Source: JAVBNF01 sp031551725
GTDB lineage: Bacteria; Bacteroidota; Bacteroidia; Bacteroidales; P3
Length of the DNA stretch: 29,813 nt
Direction of reading: 5' to 3'
NCBI GenBank assembly: GCA_031551725.1
Contig: JAVBNF010000062.1
Span: 1 to 29,813, forward strand
Shown: in pieces, positions 15,117 to 21,979 of the stretch
Numbering within the stretch: the first letter of the stretch is position 1
How the letters are laid out: every line of letters starts with the position of its first letter
Program-made: the position numbers and the translations under genes
Notes under the pieces: generated by a model
What the model saw: the letters and a program-made list of their open reading frames with translations, nothing else
What the model was told of the DNA's origin: nothing
The model's database searches: none

Positions 15117-15238
15117 AGAAACTGTTTAAAAATTAAACAAAAATTCTTTTTAGACGGGATTAACAAGATTTACAGGATGATTTTGCCGAAGGCAAAATAA
15201 AAAACATGTTCATCCTGTCAAAAATTTAAACAGTTTCT
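15117..15238. repeat. Nested inverted repeat (MITE-like) between mscL and the nucleotidyltransferase
   Basis: The outer arms AGAAACTGTTTAAA (15117-15130) and TTTAAACAGTTTCT (15225-15238) are perfect 14-base inverted copies. Inside them TTTACAGGATGA (15169-15180) faces TCATCCTGT(C)AAA (15210-15222), and ATTTTGCC-GAA-GGCAAAAT (15180-15198) forms a central hairpin. The left inner part also carries GGATTAACAAGATTTACAGG words shared with 26868-26916. The element encodes nothing. Confidence 0.7.
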
Positions 15239-15303
15239 AAGAAGAAAAATGGAACGATTTCCTTCGGATTTTATGTTACAAAAAATCATTCGCCATTTTT
15301 TTG

Positions 15304-15311
15304 TATCTTTG
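15304..15311 (+). promoter_or_regulatory. -7 promoter box directly before the nucleotidyltransferase ATG
   Basis: TATCTTTG ends five bases before the ATG at 15317, so the mRNA would be leaderless or nearly so. A matching -33 box is not evident. Confidence 0.5.
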
Positions 15312-15316
15312 CATCT

Positions 15317-16717
15317 ATGAATCTCAAAGAACATTTGCAGCATCCGGTTTTTCGTGCGGTGAGCGAGCTTTCGCCCAATCATCCGGCCTATGCTGTGGGC
15401 GGATTTGTGCGCGATTTGCTGCTCGGACGTCCGTGTAAAGATATTGATATTGTTGTGGTTGGTAGCGGTATCGAATTGGCCGAGGCTTGCGCTAAATATC
15501 TTGGCGTGTCTCAAGAAGTGGCCGTTTTTAAGAATTTCGGCACAGCCATGTTTCATCAAGATGGCTATGAGATTGAGTTTGTCGGCGCCCGTAAAGAATC
15601 TTACGAAAGCCATTCCCGTAAGCCTGCCGTGGAAAACGGCAGTTTGCAAGACGATCAAAACCGCCGCGATTTTACCATCAATGCAATGGCCATTTCGCTG
15701 AATAAAGAAAATTATGGCGAACTGGTCGACCCGTTTGACGGACAAGAAGATTTGAAGAAAAAAAATATTCAAACGCCGCTTGATCCCGACATTACTTTCT
15801 CCGACGACCCTTTGCGCATGCTGCGCGCCATCCGTTTTGCCACACAGTTGAATTTTGATATCGCGCCCGAAACCTTCGAATCCATTCAGCGCAACGCAGA
15901 ACGTGTGAAAATACTTTCTGCCGAAAGAATTGCCGAAGAATTAAATAAAATCCTGTTGGCGCCAAAACCGTCGTTAGGTTTCAAACTCCTTGATATAAGT
16001 GGGATTTTAGGAATTATTTTTCCGGAATTAATTGCACTTAAAGGGACTGAGAGCCGCAACGGACGTTCGCACAAAGACAACTTTTTGCATACGTTGGAAG
16101 TGGTGGATAATGTTGCAGAAAAATCATCCAATCTTTGGCTGCGTTGGGCGGCGTTGCTGCACGACATTGCCAAGCCGCAGACCAAACGTTTCGAAATGCC
16201 CGGCGGCTGGACGTTTCACGGACATGAATTTATCGGTTCCAAAATGGTGTCGCGCATTTTTAAACGTATGCGACTTCCGCTAAATGAGAAGATGAAATAT
16301 GTGGAGAAACTGGTAGCCCTGCATCTCCGCCCGATTGTGTTGGCCGAGGATATTGTAACCGATTCGGCAGTACGTCGTTTGTTGTTTGAAGCCGGCGATG
16401 ATATTGACGATTTGATGTTGCTTTGCAATGCCGATATTACATCCAAAAATCGTGAGAAAGTAAAACGTTATCATGATAATTTCAAACTTGTATCGGAGAA
16501 ACTGGTGGAGCTCGAAGAAAAAGACCGCATTCGCAATTTCCAACCGCCGGTGACGGGTGAAGATATTATGAAACACTTTAATATTCCGCCTTGCCGTGAA
16601 GTGGGAATAATCAAAGACCGTATAAAAGATGCTATTCTCGACGGCGAAATTCCAAACAATTTCGATGCAGCGTGGAAATTGATGTTGGATGAAGGGGGAA
16701 AACTATTTAATGGTTAA
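15317..16717 (+). CDS. cca: CCA-adding-type tRNA nucleotidyltransferase with HD domain
   Basis: A 466-residue class II poly(A) polymerase/CCA-enzyme family protein. The nucleotidyltransferase motif GGFVRDLLLGRPCKDIDIVV (28-47) carries catalytic Asp42 and Asp44. RRDFTINAM (116-124) is the template-like nucleotide-binding motif of the family, and DPLRMLRAIRFATQL (164-178) marks the neck. A C-terminal HD domain follows with LLHDIAKPQT (His282, Asp283) and FHGHEFIG. The enzyme adds or repairs the 3' CCA of tRNAs, fitting the tRNA-Glu here that lacks encoded CCA. Some family members are poly(A) polymerases; the Bacteroidota context favours CCA addition. Its final codons and stop lie in the repeat at 16707, and miaA follows. 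Confidence 0.88.
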   Translation: MNLKEHLQHPVFRAVSELSPNHPAYAVGGFVRDLLLGRPCKDIDIVVVGSGIELAEACAKYLGVSQEVAVFKNFGTAMFHQDGYEIEFVGARKESYESHSRKPAVENGSLQDDQNRRDFTINAMAISLNKENYGELVDPFDGQEDLKKKNIQTPLDPDITFSDDPLRMLRAIRFATQLNFDIAPETFESIQRNAERVKILSAERIAEELNKILLAPKPSLGFKLLDISGILGIIFPELIALKGTESRNGRSHKDNFLHTLEVVDNVAEKSSNLWLRWAALLHDIAKPQTKRFEMPGGWTFHGHEFIGSKMVSRIFKRMRLPLNEKMKYVEKLVALHLRPIVLAEDIVTDSAVRRLLFEAGDDIDDLMLLCNADITSKNREKVKRYHDNFKLVSEKLVELEEKDRIRNFQPPVTGEDIMKHFNIPPCREVGIIKDRIKDAILDGEIPNNFDAAWKLMLDEGGKLFNG

Positions 16718-16774
16718 TTGTTAATTGTTAATGATGGCTGTGCTTCCATTAACCATTAATCATTAATCATTTGT
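16707..16774. repeat. TTAATGGTTAAT inverted word repeat at the end of the nucleotidyltransferase gene
   Basis: TTAATGGTTAAT (16707-16718) and ATTAACCATTAA (16748-16759) are perfect 12-base inverted copies, flanked by further TTAATTGT and TTAATCA words. The left arm includes the last codons and stop of the upstream gene. Confidence 0.75.
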
Positions 16775-16806
16775 TGATAAAAAATCAGGAAGATTATCAT
16801 TAACAA

Positions 16807-17661
16807 ATGAAAGAACTAATAGTCATTGAAGGCCCCACTGCGGTGGGAAAAACCGAATATGCCATTCGGATGGCGGAGGAATTCCATACGGAAATTCTGT
16901 CGGCAGACTCGCGTCAATTCTATAAAGAGTTGAACATTGGCGTGGCACGGCCTTCGGAAGAAGAGTTGAATAGAGTGAAACATCATTTCATTGCACATTT
17001 GAGCATCTTCGACTATTACAGCGCGGCGCAATACGAAAGCGATGCACTTGCTTTACTCGATAAATTATTTCAAACACACGATTATGTAGTGATGGCAGGT
17101 GGCTCCGGACTTTATGTCAATGCAGTTTGCAATGGTATTGATGTTTTACCTGATCCTGATCTTGAATTGCGTGCGGAATTATTGCAAAAATTCGAAACCG
17201 AAGGCATTGAATCGTTGAGGTTGGAGTTAAAAATATTAGATCCCGATTTTTATAAAATTGTTGATATAGCAAACCCCAAGCGGCTTTTGCGGGCATTGGA
17301 AGTATGCATCACAACCGGCAAGCCTTATTCGCAACAGCGCAATCAACAAACAAAACCGCGTCCATTTAGTATCCGAAGGATTGCCTTAAATCGCCCCAAA
17401 GAAGAACTTTACGACCGGATTAACCGCCGGGTGGATATTATGCTTGAAATGGGTTTGATTGGCGAAGTGCGTGCTTTATATTCATATAAGGATTTAAATG
17501 CTCTGAATACGGTAGGCTACAAAGAACTTTTTGAACATTTCGATGGGAAAATTTCCTTGGAACAAGCTATCACCGATATCAAAACTCACAGTCGCCGCTA
17601 CGCCAAACGTCAATTGACTTGGCTACGAGGACAGGAAAATTTAGAGTGGGTAGAATTGTAA
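16807..17661 (+). CDS. miaA: tRNA dimethylallyltransferase
   Basis: A 284-residue MiaA, which transfers dimethylallyl to A37 of tRNAs reading UNN codons, the first step of ms2i6A. Visible motifs are the P-loop GPTAVGKTEYA (8-18), the substrate-binding DSRQFYKELNIGVARPS (34-50), HHFIAHLS, GGSGLYVNAV, and the C-terminal NTVGYKELFEHFDGK and HSRRYAKRQLTWLRG. It is slightly shorter than the usual ~300 residues but all core motifs are present. It lies 89 bases after the CCA-type enzyme, both acting on tRNA, and ends at a bidirectional terminator. Confidence 0.96.
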   Translation: MKELIVIEGPTAVGKTEYAIRMAEEFHTEILSADSRQFYKELNIGVARPSEEELNRVKHHFIAHLSIFDYYSAAQYESDALALLDKLFQTHDYVVMAGGSGLYVNAVCNGIDVLPDPDLELRAELLQKFETEGIESLRLELKILDPDFYKIVDIANPKRLLRALEVCITTGKPYSQQRNQQTKPRPFSIRRIALNRPKEELYDRINRRVDIMLEMGLIGEVRALYSYKDLNALNTVGYKELFEHFDGKISLEQAITDIKTHSRRYAKRQLTWLRGQENLEWVEL

Positions 17662-17697
17662 AAAAAAGCGTCCGAAACTTCGGACGCTTTCTATTTT
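17661..17697. terminator. Bidirectional terminator between miaA and the lipoprotein gene
   Basis: AAAGCGTCCGAA (17665-17676) pairs perfectly with TTCGGACGCTTT (17679-17690) around two bases. It is followed by TTTCTATTTT on the plus strand and by a long T run on the minus strand, so it can end both convergent transcripts. Confidence 0.9.
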
Positions 17698-17713
17698 AAA
17701 ATGATTACAGATA

Positions 17714-18634
17714 TTAGTTATTCGTATAATAATATCTGGTAGTTGTGCCTACTCCATCGGTAGTTTCAGTTACAGAAACCGGCAGTAGTTTATCGTTAAA
17801 AGATCCGTAAGTATACGTTTTTGATGTTTCTTCTACAAAGTCATCAAACGTTAAAGGATTGTTTGCGGATGTATTGCCTGCGAAAAGGCTGGAAATGTTT
17901 AAAAAACCAACCGGAAACGAAATTAATTTGTTTACGTTTCTATTTTGACCGTATGTCCATGTGTAAACGTCAAAAAACGACATCATTCGTATGTTTGTCA
18001 AATTACTGTTGCTCCAAACGAGATCGGCTTTCCCTTCGGGAATAGCAATACTGATAACTTGTCCGTTGGTATCCATTTTGAACACAACGATACTGTCGAG
18101 TTCAAAATCCGAGTCGGTAAAATAATGTGCGGCCATCTTGCTGATGGCGCCTCCTTGAGAAATAACAGTTACAGAATCGCTATCATAAGTGTAAGTGCGG
18201 AGATCCGAAACATTGGGCATCATCGGAGAAGTCCATGTTTCGTTGGTCAAACGGTTATTGGCATCGTAAGCAAACGTTAATTCGCATACTTTCATTGCAA
18301 GGGCTTGACCTACATTTACGGATACATTAGTTAGATTATCGCCTTCATAAGCAAAAATTAATTTTGCGGAGGCTTTCCAAGTACCGGTACTGTCTTGTTT
18401 GTAAAACGACATACCATTCATCTGCTGCGACGCATTGTAGCTGTATACAACCGAATCGACATTTTTTACGCGGGCAATGGATTTGATACCGGCTTCTGCA
18501 TTTTGCAAAACAAAAGGATTGTAAATGCGTGCAGGAGGCGGAGTGGGAGGGTTGTCTTTGTTGTCATCTTTTTTACATGATGAGAAAGCGCCTGCAAAGG
18601 CAACACTGACAGCTATCAGGAATAATTTTTTCAT
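17714..18634 (-). CDS. Secreted lipoprotein with YD-repeat-like beta strands, function unknown
   Basis: A 306-residue protein with a clear lipoprotein signal (MKKLFLIAVSVAFAGAFSSC, acylated Cys20). The KKDDNKDN stretch after it resembles the acidic signal that sends Bacteroidota lipoproteins to the cell surface; a Pro-rich linker (PPTPPP) follows. The body alternates strands with repeated Y-x-Y(D/N) motifs (VYSYNASQQMNGMSFY, LIFAYEGDNLTNVSV, LTFAYDANNRLTNETW, RTYTYDSDSVTV, KTYTYGSFNDKLLPVSV). These resemble DUF4595/RHS-like YD repeats of Bacteroidota lipoproteins. No enzyme motif is seen. It lies 28 bases downstream of the RNase G gene and may be read through from it. Confidence 0.75.
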   Translation of the reverse strand: MKKLFLIAVSVAFAGAFSSCKKDDNKDNPPTPPPARIYNPFVLQNAEAGIKSIARVKNVDSVVYSYNASQQMNGMSFYKQDSTGTWKASAKLIFAYEGDNLTNVSVNVGQALAMKVCELTFAYDANNRLTNETWTSPMMPNVSDLRTYTYDSDSVTVISQGGAISKMAAHYFTDSDFELDSIVVFKMDTNGQVISIAIPEGKADLVWSNSNLTNIRMMSFFDVYTWTYGQNRNVNKLISFPVGFLNISSLFAGNTSANNPLTFDDFVEETSKTYTYGSFNDKLLPVSVTETTDGVGTTTRYYYTNN

Positions 18635-18662
18635 TGAATTCTTTTATTTGTAAATTTGTAAT

Positions 18663-20219
18663 TTATAACTTAATTATTTCTCCGTTTTTATCGAGGAAAT
18701 GGTATTCTAAATAATGATAAGATTTAACACTTTTAAAATTAATTTTCACACCGTATTTTTGGCGCCATCTCCATTTATAGTTAGTGAAAAAGCCTTTGGT
18801 CAGATAAGCATACAAATAAGGATTTACAAGCAAAGTCAACTCTTTTTGATTTTGGTCGTGTACCAAATGTTGTAGCAGCGCTTCGATTTCATCCAATAAA
18901 ATAAAGCTGGATGTTACTTCGCCGGTGCCTTTACAAACAGGACATTTTTCAAGCACATTAATCTTTACTTGCGGACGAACGCGTTGGCGTGTAATTTGGA
19001 TCAAGCCGAATTTACTCGCAGGAAGCACTTGGTGTTTGGCGCTGTCGCGTGCCATCTCTTCTTTCATCTTTTCGTAAAGCTGCTTGCGGTGAGCGCCCAT
19101 GCGTAAATCGATAAAATCGACCACAATAATGCCCCCAATATCACGTAAACGTAACTGGCGCGCCACTTCTACGGCTGCTTCCATGTTTACTTCGAGCGCA
19201 TTGTCTTCCTGCGTATTTTCCGCATTCAAACGATGTCCGCTATTAATATCAACCACATGCAAAGCCTCGGTATGTTCAATCACCATGTAGGCACCGTAGT
19301 GTTTCAGAGGAACGATACGGCCGAAGGAACTTTTAATTTGCTTGGTAATGCCATAATGGTCGAAAATCGGATTGCCGGCTTTGTGGAGTTTGACAATATC
19401 TGCTTTTTCGGGAGCAATGGTTTCGACGTACGATTTGGCGTCTTCGTAGGCTTCTTGAGTGTTAACAACAATTTGATTGAAATCGTTATTTAGTAGATCG
19501 CGCAGCAAGCTGGTGGTTTTATCCATCTCGCTGATGATTTTTTTCGGGGCTTTTGCCTTATTGAGGAGGTTTTTTGTTTGGTTCCATTTACGAGTAAGCG
19601 ACTTCAAATCGGCATCAAGTTGTGCCACGTTTTTACCTTCGGCCACTGTACGGATGATAATACCGAAGCCTTCCGGGCGAATACTGGAAACCAAGCGTTT
19701 TAAGCGGTTGCGCTCTTCAACGCTTTTGATTTTTTGTGAAACGGAAATTTTATCTGAAAAAGGAATAAGTACCATATAGCGTCCGGCAAATGATATTTCA
19801 GACGTTAAACGCGGACCTTTTGTCGAGATTGGTTCTTTGATAATTTGAACCAAAATCTGTTGGTTTTGTTTCAACACATTTGCAATCGTATCTGTTTTCG
19901 GGATTTCTTCCTCAAATTTGAAATTCTTCATATTGAGGGAGTGTAATTCTCCCGCTAAAGCATGATCAACGTATTTGTTGAGTGTTTTAACATTGGCGCC
20001 TAAATCCAGATAATGCAGGAATGCATCTTTGTCTGATCCCACATCGATGAAGGCAGCGTTTAGCCCGGGCATGATTTTTTTTACCCGACCCAAATACACA
20101 TCGCCCACAGTGTGGCCTATTCCGCTTTTTTCACGATGAACCTCCACCAAAAGCCGATCTTCCAAGAGCGCCACAATGGTTTCTTCGGGAGATGATTCTA
20201 TGATGAGTTCTTTATTCAA
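18663..20219 (-). CDS. rng: Ribonuclease G/E family endoribonuclease
   Basis: A 518-residue RNase G/E that cleaves single-stranded AU-rich RNA during rRNA maturation and mRNA decay. It has an N-terminal S1 region (VGDVYLGRVKKIMPGLNAAFIDVGSDKDAFLHY, ~38-70), an RNase H-like subdomain, and the catalytic aspartates in HVVDINSGHR (Asp324) and IIVVDFIDLR (Asp368). The zinc-link CPVCKG (426-431) joins dimers. The long acidic C-terminal scaffold of RNase E is absent, so RNase G is the better name. It lies 176 bases downstream of the basic-peptide gene. I see no promoter in that gap, but a strong minus-strand RNA hairpin is there (20329-20362). Confidence 0.95.
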   Translation of the reverse strand: MNKELIIESSPEETIVALLEDRLLVEVHREKSGIGHTVGDVYLGRVKKIMPGLNAAFIDVGSDKDAFLHYLDLGANVKTLNKYVDHALAGELHSLNMKNFKFEEEIPKTDTIANVLKQNQQILVQIIKEPISTKGPRLTSEISFAGRYMVLIPFSDKISVSQKIKSVEERNRLKRLVSSIRPEGFGIIIRTVAEGKNVAQLDADLKSLTRKWNQTKNLLNKAKAPKKIISEMDKTTSLLRDLLNNDFNQIVVNTQEAYEDAKSYVETIAPEKADIVKLHKAGNPIFDHYGITKQIKSSFGRIVPLKHYGAYMVIEHTEALHVVDINSGHRLNAENTQEDNALEVNMEAAVEVARQLRLRDIGGIIVVDFIDLRMGAHRKQLYEKMKEEMARDSAKHQVLPASKFGLIQITRQRVRPQVKINVLEKCPVCKGTGEVTSSFILLDEIEALLQHLVHDQNQKELTLLVNPYLYAYLTKGFFTNYKWRWRQKYGVKINFKSVKSYHYLEYHFLDKNGEIIKL

Positions 20220-20328
20220 AGCAATAATATAAGGGGGTTTCGATTTTTATTCGCATTAAAAGGATAAAAATCGTTTAAAATTAAGTAAATAGAAAGGATG
20301 TAAAAAGCGTGATGCTACAAACACCACA

Positions 20329-20362
20329 CGGTCATCCGGAATACAATGATCCCGAATAACCG
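20329..20362 (-). promoter_or_regulatory. Strand-specific RNA hairpin in the rng leader
   Basis: As minus-strand RNA, CGGUUAUUCGG (20362-20352) and CCGGAUGACCG (20339-20329) form 11 continuous pairs, two of them G-U, around a 12-base loop. On the plus strand the same positions would be C-A mismatches, so only the rng-direction transcript folds. It lies ~110-143 bases before the rng ATG and lacks a U-tract. Control of RNase G expression is an inference. Confidence 0.6.
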
Positions 20363-20395
20363 GCAGTTGTTTATAAGTTTAATTCCAATTAAGAA

Positions 20396-20485
20396 TTATT
20401 TCTTTTTATGGCGATTTTTACGTAGGCGTTTTTTACGCTTGTGGGTCGCCATTTTATGACGTTTTCTTTTCTTTCCGCTTGGCAT
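20396..20485 (-). CDS. Tiny basic ribosome-associated-type peptide (AURKAIP1/COX24-like)
   Basis: A 29-residue gene translating as MPSGKKRKRHK MATHKRKKR LRKNRHKKK (shown split), with 17 Lys/Arg. The KMATHKRKKRLRKNRHK segment matches the AURKAIP1/COX24 (DUF1713) family, whose mitochondrial members are the small-subunit protein mS38. In Bacteroidota it is a very short conserved peptide. It starts six bases after the stop of the HU gene, so it should be co-transcribed with it. A ribosomal role is inferred from the family and composition. Confidence 0.85.
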   Translation of the reverse strand: MPSGKKRKRHKMATHKRKKRLRKNRHKKK

Positions 20486-20491
20486 GGCAAA

Positions 20492-20776
20492 TTATTTTAC
20501 TTTTGATTTAACTTCGTGTAAGAATGTTTTTGCCGGTTTGAATGCCGGTACATAGTGAGCCGGAATAATAATCGTAGTGTTTTTAGAAATATTTCTACCG
20601 GTTTTTTCAGCTCTTTTTTTAACGATGAAGCTCCCGAATCCTCTCAAATAAACGTTTTCGCCTTTTGACATAGATTCTTTCATAACGTCCATGAATGTTT
20701 CAACAGTGTGCATTACCGTTGCTTTTTCAATTCCTGTTTTTTGAGCAATTTCTGCTACAACTTCTGCTTTTGTCAT
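20492..20776 (-). CDS. HU/IHF-family DNA-binding protein
   Basis: A 94-residue histone-like protein: MTKAEVVAEIAQKTGIEKATVMHTVETFMDVMKESMSKGENVYLRGFGSFIVKKRAEKTGRN...IIIPAHYVPAFKPAKTFLHEV. The GFGSF turn, the RxGRNP-like arm (here KTGRNISKNTTIIIPA) and the PAFKPAK segment are diagnostic. Dimers bend DNA and compact the nucleoid. Usually annotated as HU; the longer AHYVPAF arm is the common Bacteroidota form. Its -7 box TATCTTTG (20835-20828, minus) gives a ~45-base leader. It leads the unit hup, basic peptide, rng. Confidence 0.95.
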   Translation of the reverse strand: MTKAEVVAEIAQKTGIEKATVMHTVETFMDVMKESMSKGENVYLRGFGSFIVKKRAEKTGRNISKNTTIIIPAHYVPAFKPAKTFLHEVKSKVK

Positions 20777-20827
20777 TATTTTGTATGTTTTTGATTAAAC
20801 AATCGTTTTATTTTCTCTTAAGGAGTG

Positions 20828-20835
20828 CAAAGATA
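20828..20835 (-). promoter_or_regulatory. -7 promoter box of the HU gene
   Basis: TATCTTTG on the minus strand, 52 bases before the ATG at 20776; the -33 box is weak. It is back-to-back with a possible mutY -7 box TATTTTTG (20859-20866) on the plus strand. Confidence 0.55.
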
Positions 20836-20891
20836 TACAAAAAAATTATAATTCTTTGTATTTTTGCAAAAAAAAATAGATAAAAAATATT

Positions 20892-21938
20892 ATGTATTTG
20901 TTTTTCAATAAATTAAAAAATTGGTATCAAGTAAATAAAAGGGACTTGCCATGGCGCAATCAGCAAAATCCTTATAAAATCTGGATATCCGAAATTATTT
21001 TGCAACAAACTCGTGTGGATCAAGGCTTGGAGTATTATCATCGTTTTTTGGAGCGCTTTCCAGATGTTAAATCTCTTGCCGATGCGAGCGAAGAAGATGT
21101 TTTGAAACTTTGGCAAGGGTTGGGCTATTATTCACGGGCACGCAATTTGCATCATGCTGCATGTCAAATCCGGGATGATTTTGGTGGTAAATTTCCCAAT
21201 ACACATGAAGATATTTTAAAATTGAAAGGAGTGGGCGCTTATACGGCTGCTGCTATTGCATCCTTTGCCTTCGATTTGCCTTATCCTGTTTTGGATGGAA
21301 ATGTGGCTCGCTTTATTACACGTTTAAATGGTATTTATACGCCTATTGATACACCGGTTGGGCAAAAAGAATTGTACGCTTGGCTGAACAAACAAATTGA
21401 CCCCAAAGATCCGGCTACATTTAATCAAGCAGTAATGGAATTTGGCGCCATTTGGTGTAAACCTGCCAATCCGTTGTGCGATGAATGTCCTTTTAATAGA
21501 GGGTGTTATGCTTTGAAACATGGACAAATTAATGAATTGCCGGCAAAAAAGAATAAAACTAAGGTGCAAAACCGTTATATGTATTACTTTGTGCCGCGTT
21601 ATGCCGATTTTTTCTTTATCAAAAAGCGCACCGACAGTGGAATTTGGAAGAATATGTATGATTTCCCTTTATTGGAAAGCGAAGCGGAAATTTCTTCAAA
21701 AACAATTTTAAAAACTCCTATTCCGGAAACGGATATTGTTTTAGCGAAAGCGAAAATTGCATTTGAAACCAAACATCAATTATCGCATCGAACCCTGTAT
21801 GTGTCTTTTATTCAAGGTGAAATATCCTCGAAAGAGATGAAGATTATGGAGGAAAAATACTTGAAAATTCAAGGGAAAGAATTTGGGAAATATCCGCATT
21901 CGAGATTGATTGAACTATTTTTTGAAGGAAATATATAA
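20892..21938 (+). CDS. mutY: A/G-specific adenine glycosylase
   Basis: A 348-residue MutY, which removes adenine mispaired with 8-oxoguanine. The HhH-GPD core contains ISEIILQQTRVDQGLEYY (catalytic Glu34), LKGVGAYTAAAIASFAF (helix-hairpin-helix) and VLDGNVARF (catalytic Asp135). The 4Fe-4S loop has Cys189, Cys196, Cys199 and Cys205 (C-x6-C-x2-C-x5-C). The C-terminal ~110 residues form the NUDIX-like 8-oxoG recognition domain, ending in HQLSHRTLYVSF. The gene is divergent from hup and is followed 41 bases later by the M16 peptidase, whose -7 box sits in that gap. Confidence 0.96.
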   Translation: MYLFFNKLKNWYQVNKRDLPWRNQQNPYKIWISEIILQQTRVDQGLEYYHRFLERFPDVKSLADASEEDVLKLWQGLGYYSRARNLHHAACQIRDDFGGKFPNTHEDILKLKGVGAYTAAAIASFAFDLPYPVLDGNVARFITRLNGIYTPIDTPVGQKELYAWLNKQIDPKDPATFNQAVMEFGAIWCKPANPLCDECPFNRGCYALKHGQINELPAKKNKTKVQNRYMYYFVPRYADFFFIKKRTDSGIWKNMYDFPLLESEAEISSKTILKTPIPETDIVLAKAKIAFETKHQLSHRTLYVSFIQGEISSKEMKIMEEKYLKIQGKEFGKYPHSRLIELFFEGNI

Positions 21939-21954
21939 TTTTTTTGTACCTTTG
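21921..21954 (+). promoter_or_regulatory. Promoter of the M16 peptidase gene
   Basis: TTTG (21921-21924), inside the mutY 3' end, then 22 bases and TACCTTTG (21947-21954). The spacing is slightly long. The start would be near 21959, ~20 bases before the ATG at 21980. Confidence 0.55.
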
Positions 21955-21979
21955 GTTTTTAAAATAAAATAAAAAAACG

